In this document: one piece after another, positions 28,789-37,576 of the stretch
Numbering within the stretch: position 1 is the first letter of the stretch
Layout of the letters: every line of letters starts with the position of its first letter
DNA from: Ignavibacteria bacterium
Lineage (GTDB): Bacteria > Bacteroidota > Ignavibacteria > Tepidaquicellales > Tepidaquicellaceae
DNA length: 64,000 bases
Direction of reading: 5' to 3'
Assembly (NCBI GenBank): GCA_016716125.1
Contig: JADJWZ010000038.1
Location: 1-64,000, forward strand
Notes under the pieces: model-generated
Told to the model about the DNA's origin: nothing
Database searches by the model: none
The model's input: only the letters and a program-made list of their open reading frames with translations
Position numbers and translations under genes: made by a program

Positions 28789-30312
28789 ATGTTAAGCATC
28801 ATTGAGTTATTAAGAGAATTATCTCCGGTGGAAATAAAAGGACTGGAACAGTTTATTAATTCACCATATCATAACAAAAGTAAAAAAATAAAACTTTTAT
28901 TCGGAGAACTTAAAAAGTTTTACCCTTCATTCACAGATAAGAAGTTCACAAAAGAAAATATAAGTAAGAAAATTTCACCGTCTCTGCCATATAATGACTC
29001 TACCTTTAGAAATCTGTTTGCAGATTTTCAAATTCTTACCGAGAAGTTTTTGATCATAGAACAGTTATTCGAAAGCGATTATGACGCAGAGATTTTATTG
29101 TTAAAATCCTTAGTTACAAAAAACAACAATAAACTTTTTGATATACATTTACAAAAAACATTAAAACATCTGAAAAAGAACGGGATAGATCATTCTTATT
29201 TCTATACTAAAAGCCGTCTTGAGCTTTGCAGTTTCAACAACAATATCCTTAACAAGAGGGAAAAATCTGCAAAGAACATTGAGATCAATACAAATATTTT
29301 AAACAATTATATTATTTGTCTGATCAATTTTGCTGTAATTGAATTAATAAATGCCCATTTAAAATTAGCCGTTGAAGAAATTAAATTTAACATTGGTAAA
29401 AAAGCGGATTTTTCGTTGGGATTAATTGAATCAATTGATATAAATAAAATCTCACAGCATATAAAAAAAGTTGACAAAAATAATTTTATTCTGGATCTGT
29501 ACTTACACTTATTTTTAACATTCCAGAATATTGAAAATAAACAGAACTATTTTAGTTACAAATCAGTAATTTCGAAACACTACAAAGAGCTAAGCCGTGA
29601 TGAGTTGGCATATCACTATTCAATGCTCATTTCATATTGTTTAATTCATAATTCCATCGTTCAGAATAAACCAAACAATGACAACGAACTCTTTGGGATT
29701 TATAACACTTTTTTGAAAGAGAAATTATTTATGGATAAGAAATCCCAATACATAAATGAAGATCTTTTCAGAAACATATTAGTGTTATCCCTGAGACTGA
29801 AAAAGTATGACTGGACGTTTGAATTTATTTCAAAATATTCAAAGTGTCTGCATCCCGGAAAGTATAAAAATGTAGTAAATCTTGCGTATGCTGAATATTA
29901 CTATCATATGGGTTCGGAAAATAATTCACTCATTGATTTGAATAAGGCATTTGATTATTTAAAAGAAATAAAAGAAGAATCATTTGTTCTTAAGTATGAC
30001 ATAAAGATCCTGTATCTTATGCTTTATTATGATTTAGGCTATATCGAAAATTTACTTTCTCAACTGAGAAATTACAGACAATTCCTGTGCAGAAATTTAT
30101 TAGTCACGGAAAAAAAGAAAAAAAGACTGAATAAATTTCTGAACATTCTGGAAAAATTGACATTACTAAAGGAAGGACATTCTAAAATTGACATTGCAAA
30201 ATTGAATTTAGACATTCTAAAACTGCAGAATTTTAATTATCAGGGATGGCTTCTGGATAAGGTACAACCTTTTAATCTGAATACCGGCTTTAAAAAACTG
30301 AAGCACGGATAA
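28789..30312 (+). CDS. Orphan 507-aa helical protein, unknown function
   Basis: A 507-residue protein without signal peptide or membrane segment. It is very rich in Lys, Asn, Leu and Ile and appears all-helical. The N-terminus (LLRELSPVEIKGLEQFINSP, then YHNKSKKIKLLFGELKKFYP) has the form of a family of long hypothetical proteins I associate with Bacteroidetes and Ignavibacteria, in which a short N-terminal module precedes TPR-like helices. No catalytic motif is seen. It stands alone between a decayed regulator and a recombinase remnant and is more AT-rich than the flanking operons, consistent with accessory DNA. Function unknown. Confidence 0.75.
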   Translation: MLSIIELLRELSPVEIKGLEQFINSPYHNKSKKIKLLFGELKKFYPSFTDKKFTKENISKKISPSLPYNDSTFRNLFADFQILTEKFLIIEQLFESDYDAEILLLKSLVTKNNNKLFDIHLQKTLKHLKKNGIDHSYFYTKSRLELCSFNNNILNKREKSAKNIEINTNILNNYIICLINFAVIELINAHLKLAVEEIKFNIGKKADFSLGLIESIDINKISQHIKKVDKNNFILDLYLHLFLTFQNIENKQNYFSYKSVISKHYKELSRDELAYHYSMLISYCLIHNSIVQNKPNNDNELFGIYNTFLKEKLFMDKKSQYINEDLFRNILVLSLRLKKYDWTFEFISKYSKCLHPGKYKNVVNLAYAEYYYHMGSENNSLIDLNKAFDYLKEIKEESFVLKYDIKILYLMLYYDLGYIENLLSQLRNYRQFLCRNLLVTEKKKKRLNKFLNILEKLTLLKEGHSKIDIAKLNLDILKLQNFNYQGWLLDKVQPFNLNTGFKKLKHG

Positions 30313-30365
30313 TTTTGAGTTAAGATTACCGGATTAACATTAAGTTAAAACTAAATTTGTTATTA

Positions 30366-30650
30366 TCAATTTTCTGCACTGTGTAACCTTTTCCGTATTC
30401 TGTTTCCCGCTTCGTCATAATAGTATTTATTCAGATAAACCTTATCGCCGATAGATAAAAGAGAAGCATATCTATGACGAAGTGAATGTAAACCCCAGTT
30501 AGGTAGATTTAGAACCTTCAATTTTCGCTTTAATAACTTTGGTTTTCCTTCCAAGATCCAAAGACCTTTTTCTCCGGTGGAAAGTTTAGTCCATTAAGAT
30601 ATGAAGGCTTTGATACCCCTCCTTGATATCAATGATAAGAAGCTTTATGT
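30366..30650 (-). pseudogene. Chimeric remnant: tyrosine recombinase and YD-repeat-like end
   Basis: A minus-strand frame (30554-30366) contains NWGLHSLRHRYASLLSIGD, which carries the H-x-x-R box of tyrosine recombinases, and then continues directly into KYYYDEAGNRIRKRL, which looks like the YD-repeat/RHS signature. Upstream frames (DIKLLIIDIKEG, and in another frame LNGLNFPPEKKVFGSW) look like further integrase pieces broken by frameshifts. No intact catalytic tyrosine region remains. It is interpreted as scar tissue from two mobile or rearranging genes. Confidence 0.5.
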
Positions 30651-30735
30651 CCATATCTTCTGCTTGAGTTGGATATTGTAATTAATATTATAGAAACTTA
30701 ATGTCAGATTAAATATTTTAAACTTTTCTAATATT

Positions 30736-31809
30736 ATGTTTCAAAATAACATTACTTCTTCTGACGGGAAATTCTTTAACGGAAAAACTGAATTCCGCTA
30801 TATCGGATGTAATATGTATGAGCTTGCGAATGTTGACTCAGTCACTTCGGAGAAAATGCTCAGATCCGCCAGGCAGCAGGGCTTTGACGTGATCAGATTC
30901 TGGGCTTTCGGAAATGTGAACTGTGATAAATTATCAGCTCTGTGCGATATTGCAGCGGGACTTGATCTGAGACTTATACCTGTTCTGTCAGACAGCTGGG
31001 GCTATCTTCAGAACGAAAAAATAAATGACAGCTGGTATACAAACGGATTCAGAAATTCATATCTCCCTAATATAACTGAAATAACTTCTCATCTTTCTGA
31101 CAGGAAGGAAATTCTTATATGGGAGCTTATGAATGAACCGGCTGTCAGCGATATTCAAAACTTAATTTACTTTGTAAAGACTGTTACAGCGGAGATCAGA
31201 AAATTAAATCCAAATCATCTCATATCTATGGGGACTATCGGAGGCGTCGGTGATAAATTCGGGAATGAGTTTTCAAGATTTAATTCTTCTCTGTTTGAAA
31301 AACTTTATTCACTTCCAGAATTGAATGCAGTTTCGATTCATGATTATAGTTTTAATTCAACTATAGCTGAACGGTTTGACATTTACCAGAGGTTTAAAGG
31401 CAAGGAAGCAAGCTCTAATCTTCTCGGCAGTCTCGATAAGATCTTAAACACTATACCTTCAGCATTTGATAAGTTTACTCTTAAGTATTTTAAGGAAACC
31501 TATGATCTGCCTCTTACGCTCAGAAGCGTCTGGCAAAGTTACATTATTAAGAATTTAAGAGATGTAAAAAAGCTGAACAAACCTGTATATATAGGAGAGA
31601 TCGGGTTTAAAAAAAATATGGGCGAATACCGGAAGATCATTATCGAAAGGGAATTCAAAAAATACTTTAAGTCCGGAGTCAGCGGGGTATTACTCTGGTC
31701 ATTTGAAGCAGAAGGCAGATCAAAGGACGGTCACGATTACGGCTTTGATGAAAGTGATGACTTTAAAGAAACAATTAATGAAATAAAGAATTATATAAAT
31801 CAGTTATAA
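30736..31809 (+). CDS. GH5-like glycoside hydrolase (cellulase superfamily)
   Basis: A 357-residue (beta/alpha)8 glycosidase of the GH5 type. The acid/base is Glu134 in WELMNEP and the nucleophile is probably Glu288 in VYIGEIGF; SIHDY (200-204) and LLWSFEAEG near 330 fit the later strands. Beta-mannanase-like GH5 relatives share this layout. No signal peptide is visible, which is unusual for a polysaccharide hydrolase and suggests a cytoplasmic role or a misplaced start. It stands alone (+) and is convergent with pyrG, 19 nt away. It could trim a glycan made by the block at 186-12717; that link is inferred. Confidence 0.8.
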   Translation: MFQNNITSSDGKFFNGKTEFRYIGCNMYELANVDSVTSEKMLRSARQQGFDVIRFWAFGNVNCDKLSALCDIAAGLDLRLIPVLSDSWGYLQNEKINDSWYTNGFRNSYLPNITEITSHLSDRKEILIWELMNEPAVSDIQNLIYFVKTVTAEIRKLNPNHLISMGTIGGVGDKFGNEFSRFNSSLFEKLYSLPELNAVSIHDYSFNSTIAERFDIYQRFKGKEASSNLLGSLDKILNTIPSAFDKFTLKYFKETYDLPLTLRSVWQSYIIKNLRDVKKLNKPVYIGEIGFKKNMGEYRKIIIEREFKKYFKSGVSGVLLWSFEAEGRSKDGHDYGFDESDDFKETINEIKNYINQL

Positions 31810-31828
31810 TCTTATGATCAGGATCAGG

Positions 31829-33457
31829 CTAATCTTTTTTAGAATTTTTATAATTTAAACACGCCTTTACAAACTCCCTGAAAAGCGGGTGCGGGTTTAT
31901 GATACGGGACTTTAATTCAGGATGAAACTGGCTCGCTATGAAAAACGGATGCTTCTTCTGTTGAAGTTCTATTATCTCTACCAGTGTACTGTCAGGTGAT
32001 AATCCCGATAGTATCATACCATTATCTGAAAGTATTTTTCTGTAATTATTGTTAACTTCATATCTGTGTCTGTGCCTTTCGTTAATGAGTTCTTTTTTGT
32101 AACATTTATATGCAAGCGTGTTTTTCCCGATAATACACGGATAAGATCCGAGCCGCATGGATCCGCCTTTTACGCTGACTGTTTTCTGATACTCCATTAT
32201 ATCAATTACACTATGCTTGCTCTTTTTGAATTCAGTGGAATTCGCCTTTGCAAGTCCGCATACATTTCTTGCAAATTCAATCACAGCGCACTGAAGTCCG
32301 AGACAAATGCCGAGGAATGGAATTTTCTTTTCGCGTATATATTTAATTGCTTTTATTTTTCCCTCCACTCCCCTCTCCCCGAATCCCGGACATACAAGAA
32401 GTCCGTTTATATTTGAGAGAATTCTTGATACAGTTGCATTCTTTTTTTCAAGCTCTTCGGAATTGATCCATTTAAGATTAACTTTAACTTCGTTATAAGC
32501 TCCGGCATGAACAAACGATTCAAGAATGCTTTTATAAGCGTCCGGTATGATATTATATTTACCGCAGATCCCGATAGTAACTTCCTTTTTCGGATTTAAA
32601 ATTTTACCGACTACTTTTTTATAGTTTGCCAGTTTTGGTTCGGAAGATTTTAGATTTAATTTTCTTAATACTACTTCATCAAACTTTTCTTTTTTCAGAT
32701 TCAGCGGTACTTCATAAATTGAATTTGCGTCAAGTGCCTGCAGTACGGATCCCTGCTCAATGTTACAGAAGAGTCCGATCTTTTCACGCATCTCTTTTGA
32801 AAGATTCATTTCGCTTCTGCATAAAAGTATGTCCGGCTGAATTCCAATTTCAAGAAGCGTCTTGACGGAATGCTGAGTCGGTTTTGTCTTTAACTCCCCC
32901 GCAGATTTTATAAACGGAACAAGCGTTAAATGAATGCTTAAAGTATTATGCTTTCCCACATCAAACATTATCTGCCTCATAGCTTCAAGAAAAGGCAGAG
33001 ACTCAATGTCACCGACCGTTCCGCCAATTTCGGAAATTATAACATCGTATTTATTTTTTGCCTCGAGCAAACGGATGCGTCTTTTGATCTCATCTGTAAT
33101 ATGCGGAATGACCTGAACAGTCGCCCCGAGATAATCGCCTCTTCTTTCTTTTGTAATAACTTCATTGTAGATCTGACCGGTTGTCATATTATTCGAACGC
33201 GACATATTCTCGTCAAGAAATCTCTCGTAATGACCGAGATCGAGGTCCGTTTCAGCGCCGTCTTCCGTTACGAAAACTTCCCCGTGCTGTGTCGGCGACA
33301 TCGTGCCCGGATCTACATTTATATAAGGATCAAGTTTCTGAATTGTAACCTTCAGACCTCTTGACTTCAGCAGCAATCCAAGTGAAGCCGCGGCAATTCC
33401 CTTTCCGAGAGATGATACAACTCCGCCTGTCAGGAATACATATTTTGTCTGATGCAA
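31829..33457 (-). CDS. pyrG: CTP synthase
   Basis: A 542-residue CTP synthase (UTP + ATP + glutamine to CTP). The amidoligase domain opens with FLTGGVVSSLGKGIAAASLG and contains KLDPYINVDPGTMSP. The class I glutaminase domain has the nucleophile Cys in PFLGICLGLQ, and FHPE near the end supplies His/Glu of the triad. Length matches the family. It is last in the minus-strand operon plsC-gatC-kdsB-GNAT-pyrG. CTP is a direct substrate of KdsB encoded two genes upstream, which makes the grouping biochemically sensible. Confidence 0.97.
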   Translation of the reverse strand: MHQTKYVFLTGGVVSSLGKGIAAASLGLLLKSRGLKVTIQKLDPYINVDPGTMSPTQHGEVFVTEDGAETDLDLGHYERFLDENMSRSNNMTTGQIYNEVITKERRGDYLGATVQVIPHITDEIKRRIRLLEAKNKYDVIISEIGGTVGDIESLPFLEAMRQIMFDVGKHNTLSIHLTLVPFIKSAGELKTKPTQHSVKTLLEIGIQPDILLCRSEMNLSKEMREKIGLFCNIEQGSVLQALDANSIYEVPLNLKKEKFDEVVLRKLNLKSSEPKLANYKKVVGKILNPKKEVTIGICGKYNIIPDAYKSILESFVHAGAYNEVKVNLKWINSEELEKKNATVSRILSNINGLLVCPGFGERGVEGKIKAIKYIREKKIPFLGICLGLQCAVIEFARNVCGLAKANSTEFKKSKHSVIDIMEYQKTVSVKGGSMRLGSYPCIIGKNTLAYKCYKKELINERHRHRYEVNNNYRKILSDNGMILSGLSPDSTLVEIIELQQKKHPFFIASQFHPELKSRIINPHPLFREFVKACLNYKNSKKD

Positions 33458-33503
33458 ATCCGTTTTATTTAATTTTCAAAATTATGTTTTATAAATTTAA
33501 TCT

Positions 33504-34013
33504 TCATTTCTTGTGTTGACTGAATTCCGTTCTCTCAATTTTAAACAGCTTAGTATTATAGGTTACTCCTAATCTTTCCGCCTGTTCAGATTCTTTCTCA
33601 AACTTGAATCCGCATTTACTTAATACTCTTTCTGAAGCTGTATTTCCCTCAAATACTTCCGCCTTAATTACAGGCAGATTCAATTTTTCAAATCCGTATT
33701 CAAGGATTTTTATTAATGCGTCCGAGCAGTATCCTTTGTTCCTTTGCAATTCATCAATGTAAAATCCGACTTCAGCATATTCTTCACTCTTAAGTTTCAG
33801 TCCGATACCTCCGATAAATTTACCGTCTTTAACAATTGCAAAATTCCTGTTAAGACTGTTCTCATCATTTTTATATCTGCTTAAAAAATCATCAGCGTCT
33901 TTCTCTGAATACGGAAATGGCGGGGATAACAGCCACTTTGCGGTTTCCCGGTTATTTAAAATTCTGATTATATCTTCTTTAAACTCTTCTTTGAATTCAC
34001 TTAAGCTGAGCAA
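33504..34013 (-). CDS. GNAT N-acetyltransferase (RimJ/RimL type)
   Basis: A 169-residue GNAT protein. ETAKWLLSPPFPYSEKDADDFL (residues about 23-44) is the RimJ/RimL-type N-terminus, and the acetyl-CoA loop region is LQRNKGYCSDALIKILEYGF (about 95-115). NTASERVLSKCGFKFEKE is the usual fourth motif. It starts 4 nt after the kdsB stop and is therefore co-transcribed. The acceptor could be a ribosomal protein N-terminus or a small molecule; not resolved. Confidence 0.82.
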   Translation of the reverse strand: MLSLSEFKEEFKEDIIRILNNRETAKWLLSPPFPYSEKDADDFLSRYKNDENSLNRNFAIVKDGKFIGGIGLKLKSEEYAEVGFYIDELQRNKGYCSDALIKILEYGFEKLNLPVIKAEVFEGNTASERVLSKCGFKFEKESEQAERLGVTYNTKLFKIERTEFSQHKK

Positions 34014-34017
34014 ATTT

Positions 34018-34770
34018 TCATCTCCTTTTTACCGGCGATTTTTCGAACTGCAAAAGATCCTGAGGAGTATCGACAGACTGTGAATCTTTCTTTGTAACAA
34101 TTACTTTTATTCTTTCCCCATTCTCAAGTATTCTTAACTGTTCCAGCTTTTCCGCTTCTTCCAGATAACTTTTCTTCATCATCACAAACTCATTTAGAAA
34201 AAATTTTCTGTAAACGTACAGACCGATATGCTTATAATATTTAACTGATGAAACTTCAGAGTTTTTAGAATCGGGATTTACTCTTACATAAGGCAGTACT
34301 CCTCTTGAAAAATATATGGCGTAGTTATTTATGTCAAAAATTACTTTGACAACATTCGGATCAGTGATATCGGAATTATTTTTTATTTTAATCGCCAGTG
34401 TGGATACATTCAGATCTTTTTCTGAAAGAAGAGGTGCAATTGCCTTGTCAATATTTGCCGGATCTATGAACGGTTCATCACCCTGTATATTTACAACAAT
34501 ATCGCACTTAATAATACGGGATGCCTCATTAATTCTGTCTGTACCTGTTTTGTGCTTAGCGGAAGTCATCATCACTATTCCGCCGAACGAATGTACATGG
34601 TCAAATATTTTTTTATTATCTGTTGCAACTACAGCAATATCTATCAGCTTACTTTTTAATGCCTGTTCGTAAACTCTTTGTATCATGGACTTTCCGTTTA
34701 TTTCGGTCAACGGCTTGCCCGGAAATCTTGTGGAATTATATCTTGCCGGAATTATTCCCGCTATTCTCAT
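34018..34770 (-). CDS. kdsB: 3-deoxy-manno-octulosonate cytidylyltransferase
   Basis: A 250-residue CMP-Kdo synthetase, which couples Kdo to CTP for lipopolysaccharide inner-core synthesis. The N-terminal nucleotide-binding stretch IIPARYNSTRFPGKPL is diagnostic, followed by VVNIQGDEPFIDP and GLYVYRKFFL. Length fits the family (about 245-255). The first 4 nt overlap the end of gatC, indicating coupling. Presence of kdsB shows that the organism makes an LPS with Kdo. Confidence 0.95.
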   Translation of the reverse strand: MRIAGIIPARYNSTRFPGKPLTEINGKSMIQRVYEQALKSKLIDIAVVATDNKKIFDHVHSFGGIVMMTSAKHKTGTDRINEASRIIKCDIVVNIQGDEPFIDPANIDKAIAPLLSEKDLNVSTLAIKIKNNSDITDPNVVKVIFDINNYAIYFSRGVLPYVRVNPDSKNSEVSSVKYYKHIGLYVYRKFFLNEFVMMKKSYLEEAEKLEQLRILENGERIKVIVTKKDSQSVDTPQDLLQFEKSPVKRR

Positions 34771-35057
34771 TTATCAATGACTTTAGGTACTTTAAAAAAC
34801 TTACCTGTCTTAGACGGAGCGTTTTTCAGCGCTTCATCAGTAGTGAGCCATTTTTCCGCTTCATCTTTTCTTAACACGTTTGAAGTTTCATTTATATTTT
34901 CCAGAGGCTCTACGCCTTCCAGATCAAGTTCGTTAAGCTGTTCAATGTATTCGAGAATACTGTTGAGATCTGACTGCAGCTTTACAATTTCCTTTTCATT
35001 AAATTTCAGCTTTGCAAGCTGAGCGATTTTTTCCACATCTTTTATTGTAACTGACAT
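34767..35057 (-). CDS. gatC: Asp/Glu-tRNA amidotransferase subunit C
   Basis: A 96-residue GatC, the small subunit that stabilises the GatCAB complex converting Glu-tRNA(Gln) and Asp-tRNA(Asn) to the amidated forms. Typical features are KDVEKIAQLAKLKFNEKE, the helix SILEYIEQLNELD, and VEPLENINETSNVLRKDE. gatA and gatB are not in the window. It sits between plsC (5 nt gap) and kdsB (4 nt overlap), which is a physical rather than a pathway link. Confidence 0.93.
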   Translation of the reverse strand: MSVTIKDVEKIAQLAKLKFNEKEIVKLQSDLNSILEYIEQLNELDLEGVEPLENINETSNVLRKDEAEKWLTTDEALKNAPSKTGKFFKVPKVIDK

Positions 35058-35062
35058 TATTA

Positions 35063-35761
35063 TTAAAATTTATTTTTGTCTGACTCTGTCTGCCTTACTA
35101 TAATATCTCTGATCTCATTGAGTAAACCTTTATCTTTACTGTACCCGACCGGCTCACTGAAATTCACATGCACCTTCCCGCTGTTAATTTTAAATTTTCC
35201 TCTCTGTAAAATATTATCCGAACCCGTAATCGCAGTCGGGACAAGCGGAACTTTTGCTTCTTCAGCAAGCACAAACATCCCTCTTTTGAATTCACCCGGT
35301 ATGCCGTCAAAACTTCTTGTCCCTTCCGGAAAAATTACAACAGACATTCCGTCTAATATTTTTTTGGAAGCAGCTTTAAGAGACTTCATTGCTTCCCTTA
35401 CATTTTCCCTGCTGATCGGAATGTAACCGCCTAGATACATTCCCCATCCGAGTATCGGAATTTTGGTAAGCGAGTCTTTATAAATAAATCTTACATTATT
35501 AGGGATCGCTTTCATTAAAATCGGTATGTCAAAATAACTAAGATGATTGGATATGAATATATACGCTTCATCTTTATTCAGATTTTCAAGTCCGGAAACG
35601 CTGACTTTCACACCTGCAATAAATAATATTACCCCGCCGAAAACTTTTGAGAGATAGTGAGTGATCTTTCCTTTTTTGTCAAACGGAGAAACAATTATCG
35701 TGATCATTGCAATGATTACACAATGAATCGATATTAAAACGGCCTTAATTGTTGTGATCAC
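35063..35761 (-). CDS. Lysophospholipid (1-acyl-G3P) acyltransferase
   Basis: A 232-residue PlsC-type acyltransferase that acylates lysophosphatidic acid at the inner membrane. The HX4D catalytic motif is NHLSYFD (about residue 80), the substrate motif is FPEGTRSF (about 152), and VPTAITG follows. Two N-terminal hydrophobic segments anchor it. It is the first gene of the minus-strand operon running to pyrG. The next plus-strand gene starts 83 nt away, so a divergent promoter region lies in 35762-35844. Confidence 0.88.
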   Translation of the reverse strand: MITTIKAVLISIHCVIIAMITIIVSPFDKKGKITHYLSKVFGGVILFIAGVKVSVSGLENLNKDEAYIFISNHLSYFDIPILMKAIPNNVRFIYKDSLTKIPILGWGMYLGGYIPISRENVREAMKSLKAASKKILDGMSVVIFPEGTRSFDGIPGEFKRGMFVLAEEAKVPLVPTAITGSDNILQRGKFKINSGKVHVNFSEPVGYSKDKGLLNEIRDIIVRQTESDKNKF

Positions 35762-35844
35762 GCGTAAAAATAATTATAAAGTCTCTTTATTAAAAGTTAA
35801 ATAATATTTTTTAAATTAAATTATTATCTTGTACAAATTTATTT

Positions 35845-36276
35845 ATGAAAATTAATTTCAAAAAAGGAAATTATCTGATAAGCGCAGATAATTCCCTTCT
35901 TGATATAAAAGTAATTCACGGATACTTAAGCAGATCCTACTGGGCGAAAAACCGTCCGCTGAAAACTACTAAAAAGGCGATTCAAAATTCCGTCTGCTTT
36001 GGACTGTATCTGAATAAAACTCAGATCGGATTTGCAAGAGTAGTTACTGATAAAGCTACTTTCGCTTATCTCGCTGATGTCTTTGTGCTGAAGGAATACA
36101 GGGGAAAGGGATTGTCAAAGTGGATGATGAAAGTAATTCTCGGCTACGGTGAACTCAAAGACCTCAGAAGATGGTTTCTTGCGACAAAAGATGCGCATGG
36201 ATTATATGAGAAGTTCGGATTTCATTCTCTCAAAGAACCTGAGAAAATAATGGAAATGTTCAGGAAAGATCTTTAA
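35845..36276 (+). CDS. GNAT family N-acetyltransferase
   Basis: A 143-residue single-domain GNAT protein. LADVFVLKEYRGKGLSKWM (about 80-98) holds the acetyl-CoA binding R/Q-x-x-G-x-G/A loop as YRGKGLS. AHGLYEKFGFHSL is the C-terminal motif B. It is isolated, transcribed away from plsC and convergent with the metal ABC permease gene (18 nt apart). Acceptor substrate unknown. Confidence 0.85.
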   Translation: MKINFKKGNYLISADNSLLDIKVIHGYLSRSYWAKNRPLKTTKKAIQNSVCFGLYLNKTQIGFARVVTDKATFAYLADVFVLKEYRGKGLSKWMMKVILGYGELKDLRRWFLATKDAHGLYEKFGFHSLKEPEKIMEMFRKDL

Positions 36277-36294
36277 GATTTCGGACCATTTATA

Positions 36295-37569
36295 TTATTT
36301 CTTTTTAGGTATTGGTGAACCGTGTGGATCCTTCTGAGGATGACCGAGCTCTTCTTCAATTTCAGAGATCAGATCGTCTGATAATATATGTTCATATTTT
36401 TCAGCGTCCTGATGAATGTTATCCATGTCTACAATATTTTTTTCAGTAAGATATGTTTCCCATAATCTGTGCGATCTGACCAGCTTCAGCGCAAGATCCC
36501 TGCCTGTTTCAGTAAGCTTATAATTTTCTTTCTCACCTTTTATTAATCCTTTACTTTCAATTCTCTTCAGCGCAGATAATATTTTATTTTCAGACAAACT
36601 CAGATCAGCCGATAATTCTGTAACGGCATTTCCGCCGGAAGATTTTTCTTCAGCATTGAATAAATATTTTAGAATATCCTCTGTAAGATTAACTGAGGTA
36701 TTTCTTTTCCTTCTGAAATATTTCTGAACAATTCCCTCTTTCGGTGAGAATAAAAACGCTGCAGCAAAAAACAATACAGCAGTTAAAACAATAGAAGCTC
36801 CAGATGCAAAATTAAAATGATATGAAAAATACAGACCTATTACTGAAGATATTATTCCGAACATGACTGATAATAACAGCATTGTCTTTAATTTATCAGT
36901 AAGCAAAAATGCCGTTGCCGGAGGAGTTATGAGCATTGCAATTATCAGTATAACGCCGACAGACTGCAGCCCGGCTACTATCGACATTGAAAGGAGCGTC
37001 ATCAGAAAATAATGCACGAGCGAAGTTGAAATTCCGATTATATAAGCCATCGTCGGATCAAATGAAGTTACAAGCAGCTGCTTATAAAATAAAATTACCG
37101 AGATCAGAATGAATACTGTTATAACCGAAGATAATATCAGATCTGAATCCGACACTCCCAGCACATCCCCGAAGAGATAAGACGAAAGATCAATGTGAAC
37201 CTGCTTTAGCTGTGACACAAGCAATATCCCGAGCGCGAATGCTCCGGTAAAAATTATTCCGATGGATGTATCTTCTTTTATCTTCGAATTTCTTTCGACA
37301 TAACTGATAAGTATCGATGTAAGGATTCCCGCCGTCAGCGCTCCGGCGAATAAGCTCAACGGATTCTTTCCTGAGATCATAAATCCTATTACTACTCCGG
37401 GTAATACTGAATGCGCAAGTGCGTCTCCTATCAGGGATAATCTTCTCAGCATAATGTAAGTCCCGATAAGTCCGCAGCTTATGCCGACCATTATCGACGC
37501 TACCAATGCGCGCTGTATGAACTCATACTGCAGCGGCTCTACTAAAAATTTATATAATGTATCTGCCAT
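36295..37569 (-). CDS. Metal ABC permease fused to a DtxR-like domain
   Basis: A 424-residue fusion. Residues 1 to about 275 are a TroC/ZnuB-type (ABC-3) permease with about eight TM segments; GDALAHSVLPGVVIGF and VGVILIIAMLITPPATAFLL are family landmarks. Residues about 290-424 form a DtxR/MntR-like part: a helix-turn-helix (LSADLSLSENKILSALKRIE), then HRLWETYL, EKYEHILSDDL and DPHGSPIP. The same last three motifs occur in the separate regulator of this operon. The fused domain faces the cytoplasm and may sense metal and gate the transporter or bind DNA at the membrane. It is last in the operon, 7 nt after the ATPase gene. Confidence 0.9.
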   Translation of the reverse strand: MADTLYKFLVEPLQYEFIQRALVASIMVGISCGLIGTYIMLRRLSLIGDALAHSVLPGVVIGFMISGKNPLSLFAGALTAGILTSILISYVERNSKIKEDTSIGIIFTGAFALGILLVSQLKQVHIDLSSYLFGDVLGVSDSDLILSSVITVFILISVILFYKQLLVTSFDPTMAYIIGISTSLVHYFLMTLLSMSIVAGLQSVGVILIIAMLITPPATAFLLTDKLKTMLLLSVMFGIISSVIGLYFSYHFNFASGASIVLTAVLFFAAAFLFSPKEGIVQKYFRRKRNTSVNLTEDILKYLFNAEEKSSGGNAVTELSADLSLSENKILSALKRIESKGLIKGEKENYKLTETGRDLALKLVRSHRLWETYLTEKNIVDMDNIHQDAEKYEHILSDDLISEIEEELGHPQKDPHGSPIPKKK

Positions 37570-37576
37570 TTTAAGA

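Noticed and set aside
32066..33364. Plus-strand frames opposite pyrG
   Set aside because: They are shadows of a fully conserved gene on the other strand and have no family features. The same applies to the frames opposite kdsB, fusA, tuf and the metal operon.
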